This document shows, in pieces, positions 11,775-26,700 of a stretch of DNA of 64,000 nucleotides (positions are counted from its first letter, which is position 1; every line of letters starts with the position of its first letter). The position numbers and the translations under genes are program-made. The DNA comes from Phorcus lineatus. Lineage: Eukaryota > Mollusca > Gastropoda > Trochida > Trochidae. Where the stretch lies: assembly GCA_921293015.1 (NCBI GenBank), contig OV121083.1, forward strand, positions 27,768,908 to 27,832,907, given 5' to 3'. Under the pieces are notes generated by a model, which was given only the letters and a program-made list of their open reading frames with translations, did not search any database and was not told where the DNA came from.

Positions 11775-14700
11775 AGATAGAGAACAGATAGAGAACAGAT
11801 AGAGACACAGACACATCGAAACAGATTTGATGGAAAAATACTTGTAAATTTACAAATTCAACGTTCTTCAACCATATCAAGTTCGCATGTGAATGGGTTA
11901 TAGTTTAAATCTGTTTATAATCTTCCTATAAATATCAAATTTCCTTCCTTTATCCTGTTTCCATTTTAAAATATTTTCTTGTAATTTGTGAACGTTTTAC
12001 GAGAAAGGTGACCTTTTACATTGTTTTATTCATATGGCTAATTGGCAGCTATGATCCAAATGATCTAATTCATACTTGTGCAGCTTTATAACATGGTGTT
12101 GCTCCACCATGCAGGAACACGGAAACATATTGTAAGACTATTGCGTTTACATGTAATACGTCTGTACATCTACCACACTTCCTCACACCTAACAATGTTA
12201 GCATCTTAGTAAAAACAGTTCTAAAACATTTGTAAAAGATAAACTAGTTATCAAAATAAAGTTGTTTTAAAACAAACAAACTAATAAAACGCGCATAAGA
12301 AAATCGTAAACATTATGTAATAAAATTTAAAAATACTGCAACATATACCCTGGTCGTTATAGTTTCTGTACTTTAAATTAAAACGTGTTATCACTATACA
12401 TACGAGGTATAGGGATACTGGACATTAACATTTCACAAGAAAAAGTGGTTCTCCACCTCAGGACTGCTTCTATTTGTTTTGTTTTTAAGACCAACGTTAA
12501 GGCTTTCTTTTAGTGACATTATACCTGACAGTAAGTTCCACTAATAGGATAAAGGAAGACTTTGAGGCACTAGAAGACACTTTACAGGTGGAATCAGAAC
12601 TATTGGATACACGTTGACACTTAAATTTTCACATATTGCAAATAAAACATGAGGGTGCATGCAACGCCGCATTACAAACGTGTAAGAGTTCGACTACACC
12701 GTCACGCGAACATAGTCGGAGGACAGACAGACAGACAGATTCTTCATTAGACCAATAAGTCAAAAGTTTGCAGCACGATGGAAAGCAGCATAAACCTATC
12801 TTTGCTTGTTAATAGTCGATACACGAAAAGTCTAAGAAATACTAGAATTGGACCTATAAATCGAATTACTTTATTACAAGAGACACATATTTAGCTTGAA
12901 ATTCAGTTTTTTGCATTCACTATCTAGAAATTATTTAAATGTAAACACACTTGTATATAGTCTATAGTAGTAGCTAGGTATGTACATGTTTCTGATATTA
13001 TTGAAAGTAGGACATATGAGTAATACATGAAACTCGTCCTATACCTTAATCGAACAATATCAACATGTTCGTTGAACAAGTTCTAATCTATTCAGGGCAA
13101 ATTTTCCTTTCTTTCATTAACAACTTGGAACTCAACCGACTTTAACACAGGGGCTCTTGCAGCCGTAGGGGTCATCAAACGTTTCTACATTTCCATCAGA
13201 CAATGCATTTATCATACATACATCCATATGCAAAACACTAAATAAACATATCACATTTTCTAAAATAAGCTGCAATGCAACGTCTTGTGTAAGTAATTCT
13301 TTAACACGTTTTTCAGCATGTAATCATGTACATTTACATGCAATTTTACACCGATGTGTATATTCACATGCAATAGATTTACCAGATACACCGCATCCTC
13401 TAGCTATATACGACTAATGCAACGTCTTGTCAAAACAATTCTTCAACAATTGCTCACCCAAGAATTATGATTGAACTTACTACCCTGCAGGCTTGAACAT
13501 GATGAAATACATATTGGAATTCAAGAGTAGAAGAGCACGTTACCACAGTGATTTAGAGCCATTGTTTGCAAGCCGAGTCTCAGCGGGGACAAGTTAGGAA
13601 CCCTACTCCGTTATTTTTACTAAGGACACTCCCATTACACCTGTGGAGTTACCTCATAGTCGGGAAAACAATACTGGATTTCTCCAAAGATTTATCACTG
13701 AATAAACACGCACTGTGTATTTATGTAGAATTTTAACATATGGTGGCGTTATTTGCTCTGGACGGAACCGTGTAGCGATTTTAGTATCATTATTCTTTTT
13801 TTCCTGGTGGTTCCACATCAAATGATATTTCTGATTTTACAGCTGAGGTTTGTGTTTGCTTTAGATTCAGTGATATTGCAGTTAGTGTATTAATACGTAT
13901 AAGTTTTACGAAGTCTTGTTGATATACTGAATCTGATGATGTGTAATAGTTTACTTAACGATTGAGTTCATACGATTATCAACCATTTCCCTTCGATTAT
14001 GAGCATATTTTCAGTTATTTGTTACAACACTGTTTCTATATTGAAAGGGTTAGAATTGAGCTATATGCTGGCTATTTACATCTTTACATATTCAAATGTC
14101 TTTGGACATCTTTCTGAACTTTCGTTTACAATTGTCAATGAACAAATGATTCATACACAATGAACATTTATCTTTTCCCAAAGATGTATCAAACATTAAT
14201 CAAATTATTGGGCAGAAAGTATTCATTTGGACTATTTTTGTATAAAAATTATTGTGATAAAAATCAACTTACATTTAACACATTGTGTCAATAAATGAAG
14301 TTTTCTCTCTTTGTAATAACGCATTGTTTTAAAAATTAATAGTCCTGAAGTAAATCATTTCACATATCCATAGTATTTCTTACACGTGTTTCCCCTTTCC
14401 TCGTTTGTATATGTCACCCCATACTGACCTATATGAACCGGAGCTGGATAAGAGGCAGACGCCGATATATATATAAAACATGTGTGTGTGTTAAGGTTGT
14501 TGTTTTGGTCCTGTTTTTTCTATTATAAAACTTGATAACCAGCTGTTTTACAAAAGGACAGTTATTTTTTAAACAACAATACTGCTTGCACCAAACTTCC
14601 CTGTTTTACATCAGGCGTTCAAAAGTCTTTGACAAGCTCTAAGAAATAGCAAACATGAGAACAGTAAGAATTTCTCGATTACAACTTTTATAGTATGATA

Positions 14701-17700
14701 ATCGCGTCGTTTCTGAGTTTAAACTTATTATTTCATTAGTTAAGAAAAAGGATCAAACTTGTATCTAAAACGTCGTGATTTAATCAATAAATACGCTATC
14801 GAGAAAATCTTGCTGTGTAAAAACCCCAAACTTTTGAAGTGTTATTTGAATATAGAAAGGAATTTTTAGAAATATTTCGATGTTACCCTGCTACATCAAA
14901 AGGTAAGTTGTAAGTAACTGTATGGTTTTTATATTGAGAGCAGTTAACTTAAGACAATGTTGTCATAGTTTTTCAAATATCCAGTGATGTTTGGACCAGT
15001 TATGTTTTCATGCAAACATCCTAGACCAGCATATATATATACAAAAGAGAATTTCTAAAATTTTTATCTTTATATCTATCCATGGAATGAGTATTTGCAA
15101 AGATATTTTGAAACGAACCCTAACTAAATAGAATCAACCATGAACATTTTCAGCATATAAAATTTAATTTTTATGTAATTTTGAAGTTGAAATTGTAGTT
15201 TTGAAGTTATCAAATTATGGGTGAAAAAAGGATTGAAAAAGTTAGTTCCTATTTAGATATCATCTCTTCCCTTATTTCAATAACGTAAAGCGTTCGAGGG
15301 ACTGTGAGGGTTATTCTAGAGGCTGCTAATTGGAGTCGGAGCAATACAAACTAATTCAAGGGCAATAAAAACTCACGTTACACACTCACACCACTGGGTC
15401 AAGTGGTCTTGTAAGGCGTAAATGAGAAACGACGACTCTTATTTGAAGCGTTTTATCGGACCACTTCAACTCATAAACAAACAGCATCAAAGTATGGCAT
15501 AGGTATATTGTTCGTTCTTTTTTTTTATGGAAATATCGAGTCATACCTGAAAAGGTTTGATACTTAGGCTGCCGTGATTGTTGAGCGTGTTGCTTGAAGT
15601 AACATACTGGATCGTGACACTAATACTGTCACAAAACATCTCACTGGACCCCCAATTTACATTAAAAATAGTTATATGACCTACTTAACGGATCTGCAAA
15701 TTCGTTTTACGTTTTCTACAACACTGTTTGGAAAGTAAGAGTGCACACTATGCGTTTAAGTAGTGAATGTTTGATCTTTATATATGGGCTCTAGTTGGTC
15801 TATATAGTAGGTTTAATCATTTTATATTGGCTGTAGTGTAGGTTTAATCATTAAATATGGACTGTAGTGGAGATTTAATCATTATGGAATGTAGTGAAGA
15901 TTTTATCATTAAATATGGACTGTAGTGGAGATTTAATCATTATGGAATGTAGTGAAGATTTAATCATTATGGATTGTAGTGAAGATTTTATCATTAAATA
16001 TGGACTGTAGTGGAGATTTAATCATTATGGAATGTAGTGAAGTTTTAATCTAATGGACTGTAGTGAAGATTTAATCTAATGGACTGTAGTGAAGATTTAA
16101 TCTAATGGACTGTAGTAAAGATTTAATCTAATGGACTGTAGTGAAGATTTAATCATTATAGACTGTAGTGAGGGTTAAATCATTATATATGGACTGTAGT
16201 GAAGATTTAATCATTATGGACTGTAGTGTGGGTTAAATCATTATATATGGACTGTAGTGAAGATTTAATCTAATGGACTGTAGTGAAGATTTAATCATTA
16301 TGGACTGTAGTGTGGGTTAAATCATTATATATGGACTGTAGTGAAGATTTAATCTAATGGACTGTAGTGAAGATTTAATCTAATGGACTGTAGTGAGGGT
16401 TAAATCATTATATATGGACTGTAGTGAAGATTTAATCTAATGGACTGTAGTGAAGATTTAATCTAATGGACTGTAGTGAGGGTTAAATCATTATATATGG
16501 ACTGTAGTGAAGATTTAATCTAATGGACTGTAGTGAAGATTTAATCAAATGGACTGTAGTGAGGGTTAAATCATTATATATGGACTGTAGTGAAGATTTA
16601 ATCTAATGGACTGTGGTGAAGATTTAATCAAATGGACTGTGGTGAAGATTTAATCTAATGGACTGTAGTGAAGATTTAATCTAATGGACTGTAGTGAAGA
16701 TTTAATCAAATGGACTGTAGTGAGGGTTAAATCATTATATATGGACTGTAGTGAAGATTTAATCTAATGGACTGTAGTGAAGATTTAATCTAATGGACTG
16801 TAGTGAAGATTTAATCTAATGGACTGTAGTGAGGGTTAAATCATTATATATGGACTGTAGTGAAGATTTAATCTAATGGACTGTAGTGAAGATTTAATCA
16901 AATGGACTGTAGTGAGGGTTAAATCATTATATATGGACTGTAGTGAAGATTTAATCTAATGGACTGTGGTGAAGATTTAATCAAATGGACTGTGGTGAAG
17001 ATTTAATCTAATGGACTGTAGTGAAGATTTAATCTAATGGACTGTAGTGAAGATTTAATCAAATGGACTGTAGTGAGGGTTAAATCATTATATATGGACT
17101 GTAGTGAAGATTTAATCTAATGGACTGTGGTGAAGATTTAATCAAATGGACTGTGGTGAAGATTTAATCTAATGGACTGTAGTGAAGATTTAATCTAATG
17201 GACTGTAGTGAAGATTTAATCAAATGGACTGTAGTGAGGGTTAAATCATTATATATGGACTGTAGTGAAGATTTAATCTAATGGACTGTAGTGAAGATTT
17301 AATCTAATGGACTGTAGTGAAGATTTAATCTAATGGACTGTAGTGAGGGTTAAATCATTATATATGGACTGTAGTGAAGATTTAATCTAATGGACTGTAG
17401 TGAAGATTTAATCAAATGGACTGTAGTGAGGGTTAAATCATTATATATGGACTGTAGTGAAGATTTAATCTAATGGACTGTAGTGAAGATTTAATCAAAT
17501 GGACTGTAGTGAGGGTTAAATCATTATATATGGACTGTAGTGAAGATTTAATCTAATGGACTGTAGTGAAGATTTAATCAAATGGACTGTAGTGAGGGTT
17601 AAATCATTATATATGGACTGTAGTGAAGATTTAATCTAATGGACTGTAGTGAAGATTTAATCTAATGGACTGTAGTGAGGGTTAAATCATTATATATGGA

Positions 17701-20700
17701 CTGTAGTGAAGATTTAATCTAATGGACTGTAGTGAAGATTTAATCTAATGGACTGTAGTGAGGGTTAAATCATTATGTATGGACTGTAGTGAAGATTTAA
17801 TCTAATGGACTGTAGTGAAGATTTAAACATTATGGACTGTAGTGAGGGTTAAATCATTATATATGGACTGTAGTGAAGATTTAATCTAATGGACTGTGGT
17901 GAAGATTTAATCTAATGGACTGTGGTGAAGATTTAATCTAATGGACTGTGGTGAAGATAACAGTAGTACACTTACACTGCTGTGTGTATAAAAGAAAATC
18001 ATATTCTATCATTTGAACAACCCCCTCCCCGCACGGCATAACTTGCCCAAGTTCAAATGACTGGCCAGTTAAAATCTTGCAGCATTCCCCGATCGAGGTT
18101 TTTCTGTGCCTGCTTTCCATGCGACTGAAGCAGAGCTCGATAGACGAATAAGAAAGCTTTAAAAGATAGCCACTTATCGCCGAAGAGGAAACTACACTCA
18201 AACAACGAATATTAACGCATAGCAGCAAGGTATTAAGAAAACAAGTGATGGAGACTAACTCGCGATATCTTTAAGGGGGAGGCTATCTTTGAGTAAAGGT
18301 TCGATTCTTCATTTGGACTGTAGTGATGGTTTGAATTACGATATAAAGACTATTACCTCCTTGTGAAAGAAACATCGTTGTACTTAAATTGAATTAGTTT
18401 GGAGTTAATGTTCGATCATTACACTTTAACTGTAGTAACGGTTAGATATCGTTACACTTCTTTATTCCGAATGGGCGACGTTTCCAGGTTGATTCTAATG
18501 TCGTTGTCAAGTTCTGTTGTGATTTGGAAATAAACAATTTGGAATAAACAAGTCTCTATCCGAGGAAATAATCATCATTCTTCATTTCAGAAAAGTGAAC
18601 GAGTGAAAGAGTTAATTTGCCAATCCTTTCTCTCGAATAAGCATTTTTATCCGGCTTATTCAGAACCTTCGCGAAGCTTTGACCAAATCTGCATATGAAC
18701 GGCTTCTTCTTCTGTAATCCCAGTGAGGTAGTTATACAAAGAGTCTATGATTTTTATTCATTTGTTTTCGATAAAAATAATTCATTTATGGATAATTAAA
18801 AAATGAGTAAGTTCTTGCGTGTTGAAGACAAACTCTGGTGACCAATTTGTTATACAGGAATGTAACAGGGGCAAGGATTAGTTTGGGAATCTATCTCGAA
18901 ATGACCTCAAGCTATGACAATAATAATAACGACAATTATAATAACAAAAGCAACAGCAATAACAATAATGATATTTGAAGAAATCGTCTAAACGACAAAT
19001 ATTTTGTAACAATAACTTTGTTGAAAGTGTTTTAATTAAAGACAGTAGCTGACTATAAAATATCCCATTTAAGGCACGGCAAGACTAAACCTTACATATC
19101 CTAAAAATATACAAGCCAAGTATACAAATTCTGTTTGTGAAATAAGATTCTTCCTTTAAAATCTACTTGAATTTTTCAAATGACAAGGGAAGGAATTAAG
19201 TAAACTCCACTTCATCCCTCTGATAGGCTCACTAGTTTACCACTCCCTCCACTCAGAACGCTGTGGTTTCTTGTCACAACGTCGCCATCAGTATACACCT
19301 TATAATTGGATGCCAAAATGTACACACCAAATTAATTTGATACCTAAATTGAAACGTCAACAAAATTTGATACCAAAAGCAATCACAGTCGAGATTGTCG
19401 TTCATGATAACCGTTAAAAATAGAATGAACAATTGTGGGAAAGGAAGGTCGAGACACTATGTGTAACTTTCTTTTAGGGGCATTTTAGAAGTTGGTATGA
19501 TGGTATGAAGTTAGTGAACTGACATGGTCTTTTTCCAATGACATTCGATGATTCTACTGAGAAGCTGACATTATTATCAAGAGAATTCGTCACATCTTAT
19601 TGCAACATATCTTTATAAGTATCACTCTCTAATCTGCAGAGCAACGACAATACATCTTCATTGCAAAACCGATTACTTTCAAGATTAATCATAAAAATAG
19701 AACAGAAAGAGCTTAAATTTTATTTGTCATTCACCAAACCATTTAAGGTTCTTAAGAAGTTCCAACTTCCCGAAGAGACGATGCACGGGCTTGAATGACG
19801 AATTGACAAATGTTTACGTTAAAATGCTTATGAGGTCAGGATGACATCCGTGAGTGTCACTTGGCCACTGTCATATGACTCACTGACGTACAGACAGATC
19901 CGCCTGTACAGAGTAATACCAAAGATACACACTGGTATCTACGTTTCCAATAGGTATACACGGAAACTGGAAACCTAGACCCACTTTCTAGGAGTTTCTT
20001 CGAGGGACCATTTGTCAGTACAATATTGATGGCCACAACACGAAATTTGCTTTCTGAAACCTGCCAACATTAAACTGACATTAAAGGGATAGTAGCAGGT
20101 TTTTGAAAAGTCTATTTCGACAAATTTTCCTAAATAAATGTCAGTTCAAGCCACATGTATCATTTTCAGAAGTCTAAATATTCCATTAGTCAATACGGTA
20201 ATCTGAAGTCGTAGAAGAGAAAATCGAGTATCAAGCAAAGTACTGTGTGCAAAATTTTGTGTGTGAATTCTTTTTTAATCATTTGAGGTAGGAAACTGGT
20301 CCATAGGGAATCTGGCAATGGTACGTTAGTTTTAGAACTTCTGCTTTTGATTAACATGCTTTCTTGCAACTGGTAATTTTCGTCTTCGTGAGATCACTAC
20401 ATCTATCTAAAAAAACTCGTTACTGTTTACAGGAGTTATTCAGTAGATGATGTTTGTAACTAAGTAGTTAGAGAGAGTAACGTTTGTATTCGTTACCTGA
20501 TAAGGACGCATGGTGGGACTTTTTTCATTTTACGGTGGCTTGGTTTAGTAACTTTTGACATATTAAGAAGTAGCTTTTAAATACCTGTTTGTAAAGTAGT
20601 GGGCATTCGATTCAAGAAGTGGTAGACGCGGTCGGAACTAATAGATATAAAATAGTGTTTTAACTGATGAAATATGATAATTGGTATAAACATTCAGCTA

Positions 20701-23700
20701 TAACACAGACTATATTAAACACTCTGTGAAAATGCGGGTTAAGAAAAATAAATGTAAAAGACTACATACATGCCATATAAAGGTTTATTTATCATATTTC
20801 CTAAAGAAACAAGGCCATAAATCTGGTCCATGCTTAGACAACAACCAAATATCCATGTTGATGTATAAACCTACAATTACATGTGTAGGAAGTGGAGTAC
20901 TTGACCTTGGGTCAGGAGATGAGTCTACAGGATATGGGTCTCAACCATTGTTATCTACATCATATATACATTGCCCTACGTCTACAGTAGACCTATGACG
21001 GCTGACTCATGGCTTAAGTGTCACACTGTCTTGTAGCTGGGTCACGTGGAAGGAGTAGACCCTGATCCCACATGATTCCACCCATCTTTACTTTGTTAAT
21101 AGAGTTGTTAATATTGATTAGTTGAATAGGGAACAGACACGTATTCGTATAAGAATATACAAAAAACTGAACAAGTTGGTTGCAACATAAAGACAAGTTG
21201 AATTCATGCTATCCAATGTAAGATTAAGTTTCCCTCTACTGGCACTGGAACACTTCAAACTAAATAAAACAATAACGTTTTGCAATATGTAGACACTAAT
21301 TTCATAGAAAAATCAACCGGCAAGGTAGGCCTGCTAACCACTTTTCCAACTTGACCCATGTGACTGAGGGAGGGTATATATTACGAACACTTTAGCCATT
21401 TTCATTATTTAAAATAATAATGTTTCAAGGATATCAAGTCTTATTTCATTATTTCAAGATAATCTATTGTTCTGGAGCCTTGGAATTATTGTTCTTAAAC
21501 TTCACCAATATAGCCTTATTCAAATGTTTTAGATAAATAGAGATCACAAGAAAACGAAAATAAATGTTTCCAATTACAAGAGAATGTTCTCGAATCAAAG
21601 CAAATCGAAGCCGTTCTATAATGAACGCACTATGAACGGTTAAGCTATGCGAACCCATTTTCCTTCCTTAAATGATTAAAAGGCGTTCACACAAAAATGG
21701 CCGCCAATGGTTTTTGATTAATACTTGATTATTTCCTCTACGACTACGGATGATCCTTTTGAGTAATGAGATGTTTGACCCTCTGAAGATAAAACATTTG
21801 GCATAATCTAATGTTTGGAGAAAACTGAAAAAAAATTTCTTCCTTTTTTTTAAACCAAGCTACTTACCTTGTAACGTTTTTTGTGCAACGAGTCCAAGAT
21901 AATCACATTATAGATGTAAAGCAGTTTATTATTACTTAACCATACCATGAGAATCTCACCTATGTGATGTTTTACAGTATGCATCCCTGTGCTGGTATTC
22001 TTCATCTGTGGACGACCTTACACCCAGGGCTTCTACTGTGACGATGTGTCTATCCAGAAACCCTACAAGAGAGACACCATCTCCAACCCAGCACTGCTGG
22101 CCGGGGGGCTTGGGGTCCCTCTCTGCTTGGTGAGTGTGTCTCAGTGGTCTCTATGTAGGGGAGAGGGTGTTGTAGACTAACACAATGTTTATAAAAAAAA
22201 TCATGCAAACTTGTCCTTTCGAAATTTATCACATTAGGTGCAAATGTTTGTATCAATCCTGAACTGACCAGTCTAGAGCGGCGTGAACGTAGTCGTGCCA
22301 AAGTGTTTGACTTAAACAAAAATCCAGTTGTTCTTGATTTAGGGCCTAGATTAAAGCATATCAGTTGAAAACGTATGATTTGTAAAATAAGGAATTTAGG
22401 GGAAAGGGACTTTATTGAATTATTTTTACAAATCTTAAGTTATATTACACAATTTTATCAGACAAAATGGGGTCGTATCAAATGACGTCAACGTTAAATG
22501 GAACTAGAATAAAATCTTGCAATAATTTTTGTGACAAGTTGAACATTTGCAAGTCAATGGTTTGAGGTGTCTTTAAGGATTTTACAGCAACTAGTCATAC
22601 TGCAGGGGAAAGACCGATACAGCGTTATTATATTAGATATCATACATACAGACAACCTTCTTGAACTAGCTTAGAATGGTGGGTAGTTTACTGGTTGTCC
22701 AGGAGGGATTTGAACCTGGCACTCTTGATTGAAACTTTGATTCAACATGCTGTCCATTGCACTAATGGATACCGGATGTTTCTTCATTAACCTTTCCTTG
22801 AAACCCATGATCGTTGCTCCGACGTTTTCCAATCTATGACTATGAATAAAGCTAAATCTTTTGTTGAACGTAGATATTTCACTAACTAGTTACTTAATTG
22901 TCCATTTTGGTCTTGACCAGCTATAATGACAACACGGGGAGTGGGTGCGTGGATGGATCAAAGACAGTTGTAGGAGGTCGTGATATCCTCTCTCCGTGGG
23001 TGTATCATCACGGATTTCTATGTTGAAATATGTTGTAAATTATTTTTGGGTCCGGGATGAAAGACATTTACTCTCTTTCTGTCTTTGACTGAACGTAAGG
23101 CATATAGATAAGTACATTTATGGCCCACGAATGGCCCAGCCATGAGAGATGATATATAACTTTTCTGCCTCACGAGATAAACATGGTATTTGTCAAGAAA
23201 AGAAACTTTTCTATTAATTTAAGATTTAATCGTTGTATTTTTACGGATATCGAAGCGCATTTACGTTGAAGTGGCCCCCTGATAGAGCCCGTCGCCTAAG
23301 CAACAACATGACGACAGGAGCGTGTCATTACGTCAGCACATTGTTTGATGTTGTTGTTTGTTGTTATCAGTCACTTATAACTAAAAACACGTATCAATAT
23401 TATTTTCACAAGTGACTGATAACACGGTTTACTTTCACTGATAGATCTCGGTATTTCACCAACACAGATATAATAAATGTACATTTAGAGCTTGTAACGC
23501 AATGTATAGGTATTGTACTGTTTATTATCAAAATTTACATTCGCACAGCAAAAACTTCAATGGAATAAAATTAATCATGAAATTATGCTCAAGGTACAAT
23601 GTTATTTTCTTGATATCACAAAACCTTTTCAAGGGCCACAGAGTATGTTGTTAAAGTCGAATCATGTCAAACTTCATAGATTATGCTATTTATCGAGAAG

Positions 23701-26700
23701 TAGTGGTTGCCTCTGAAAATCTCCATCTCATTGATGATCAGTTCAGTATGGACACAATAAATAGGTTTAAGTTGGGATTTATGAACGAAAACCGGACAAT
23801 GGCGGGCGTCAATGACTCAAACGTAATTCTTGAAACTTATTTACAGCAGATACGAAAAATATGTATGTTGATTGTGTTTAGTAGACAAATTCACTAAAAT
23901 AGCAATATTCAAGCAAAATAGATGTCAAATGTTTACTTATTAACATTAATATGGCGGTTTCTCTAATATCATTGAAATGAGAAACTATCCCTTTGACATA
24001 TTTCCTTTTGTCGGACTATTGACATTGGACATCTAATATGAAGACTTGTACTTGTACAGCATTTAATATTTTCGGAATAAATATATTTAATTAGCATCGT
24101 ATCTTATCTATCCTGCAGATTATTCTGTGTGAAATCCTGAGCTACCAGAGAGACAAAGATAGTCCGCTCAAATCCTCCAGACAGGAGTTGATGATTGCTC
24201 TCAAAGGTCTAGGCGTGTTTCTTTTCGGAACCATGGTCTGTAAAGTCTTCACTGAGGTCACCAAGTACTCAGTTGGTCGACTCAGACCCAACTTTATCGA
24301 CGTTTGTAGTCCGGACTTTTCAAAGATCAACTGCAGCACTGGGTGAGTAAGAGGTCGCGGGAATATTGTCAGAGTGCTCAAGGGCACAGTTGCACTCCCT
24401 CAACCATGACATCAATTATGAAAAAGTTACCAACTCCGTTCAGGGTCGCTGCCACATCAGCGGCTTCTGCGGATGGAATCAAGTTTTTAGTTTCAATTAA
24501 TGCATGCTTTGCTTGCCAAGATGCACAAGAACTACTACCAAATAAGAAAAACAGTCGATCACAGGGACGTATGCGTCTGATTATCAACACGATGGATTTA
24601 GATATTACGAGAATCTGTCCAATAGGTGAACGACGTTCCTCTGGTTTCCAAATGTAAATATCATGAATCCATTGTTCTTGTACATTTCAGTTACATCACT
24701 GAGTACGAGTGTCAATCAACAGTTCACAGTGCACGAGAAATCCGAGATAGCAGATTATCTTTTCCTTCCGGCCATGCGTCGTTTGGAATTTTCTGTTCAG
24801 TCTTTGCTGTTGTAAGTATTCTTCCACCCAAAAGCCACCGATTACTTAAATACGGTTAAACCAACGGGATATCACTAACCCGATTCCGTAGGGCTGTTAT
24901 TCCTGACAATTTCCAGTACAGCGCACTGTGTGAAAAACTTTTTTGCCAAAAAGTAGGGAGGAAACACACAATCGCCAAAATAAAAGAAAAACCTTTGAAG
25001 TCATTTATACAAAGATTAACCTTGTCTAAAAAATCCTTTTCTATGTTAATACTGCTTACAAATAACATAAAGCTCTCGCAGTTTCCGCTTTTGGGCCAAG
25101 GTTTGGTACCGGGTTGTGTTTAATTTTGGAATAAGGAGGAAATTATTAGCCAAATTTAATATAAACAATGCTTTAAATCCGATATTTGTACCAATTTTAT
25201 CGCCACACAAATCGCCCGTGTAAGATCGAGTTGACCTATCGTGAGAGAATGGCACTCAAAGACGTAAGGACGTCGCTACTTTCGTTTTCTCTAACGGACA
25301 TCCTGTCGACATGCATTGACTATAGGAGAGGTAGGAAGTCCATGAATAACTACTTTGAATATCTTAATTCATATCTCGGGCTCGTGTCAAAATGCATACT
25401 CTTGCACGGTGAATATTGAATCGGACTTTTTTTCAATGATTGTTCATTAATGCAGTTCAAATTTCTCACTGGAACGTTCAATTTAAGTCAAAGAACACGT
25501 ATTCCTTCGTTTGAACTATATTTGGTAGTGCGGATGCGATTAAGTTCATAATCGTTTTCTCACAGCTAGTATGTCGCCGTGACCCAGGAAGGGTTTCCTC
25601 CCGAGACTGTCGACTAAGCTTTACTGTTACTAAAACTAAACCGATATATTAACAGACATTTATTCCACGCCCATCTGGTTCAATGTTCAGCAACAAAATC
25701 GAGATGCACGTGCAGCTCGTGCTAGTAGGCTACGCGTCAATTATTGACAGCGCTGTCAGGCGAGCACATATATCTCGTGGAACGTGTAATAAGTACATAA
25801 ATTACTGGTATTTGTTTAGTTTCACTTTTCGGCTTAAATGGATAATGGTGATAAACAGTTGTAGGTAATTTTTCAAAGAAGTGACCAAAAAAAATTTATA
25901 TTGAGCTAGATATCTATGTAAACGTTGACAAAGCTATTCTTATTCAATATAATATGATATTTTTACGATATGCAGGATATATGTATCACATATTTTGTCA
26001 TCGGAATTAAATTAGTTAACGTGATTTGCCTTTAAGTTTTATTTCTTACACTGAAAGTTAAAAATGTAAATTGATATAGCGTCTCATGTGATCGTGAAAC
26101 GAGAAATTAATTATTCTTGCCGCTGATATTGCAACCCATCCAATTGCAGACATAAAGGGGCAGTACTTCGAAGGTGTTCAAACTAAAATGGCCACAAGCA
26201 GATTTCGATACGTGATACGGTCTCTCTCTCAGTTGGCATATATTTTTTTAGGGAATTTCACTGCCCCGTTAAGAAGCCGCGCATCCGACTAAGTACACGT
26301 TGCTAACGAGTCCTCTAAGATGGTTTACAAGTCAAACTACTCTCACGGATAATCCAAGCTTAAGGAAAACACGTACGGTCAACCTCGTAATGACCCCTTA
26401 ATGAGCCACATCTTCCCATAGAACAACTTATATTAATCACGAGCCACGTTCCATAAATACTTACATGTGAATGTTCATCAGATTATTCAAGAGAAAATAA
26501 ATTAAAACCGTTTTCTCGTTATTTTATGGGAATGATTAGTCCCCAAAACATATTTTCTTATATGTTGTTCTTTTTTAATGATGTTTTGACGCAAATTTTA
26601 TTTTGGGACAGGGGGGTACATACAGTGGGACACTTATCGTTGCATAATTCATGCATTCTTACACCTGTTAAAACATACCTAAATCTTTCTGTTAACCCTG

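Larger units (their letters stand above)
7952..21977 (+). other. Intron 1 of the phospholipid phosphatase gene (14 kb)
   Basis: It starts GTAAGT and ends TTTACAG. Apart from the repeats listed separately (9630-9883, 11561-11936, 15770-18450, 21677-21840) no exon or RNA gene could be supported. Several short open frames (for example near 10100-10340, 17938-18228 and 20726-20998) show no recognisable domain. Confidence 0.8.

Noticed and set aside
11476-11880. Long Arg-Glu and Ser-Leu open frames on both strands
   Set aside because: They are translations of the (GA)n/(TC)n tract and carry no protein signal.
15770-17955. CRISPR-like array
   Set aside because: Units are contiguous variants of each other with no unique spacers, in a eukaryotic intron; this is a minisatellite.
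17938-18228. 96-codon minus-strand frame
   Set aside because: It begins inside the minisatellite edge and has no recognisable domain.
20726-20998. 90-codon plus-strand frame
   Set aside because: No recognisable domain and no supporting splice context inside a large intron.
22683-22775. Functional tRNA gene on the - strand
   Set aside because: The T stem does not pair and the base before the anticodon is not T; it is a remnant or SINE head.
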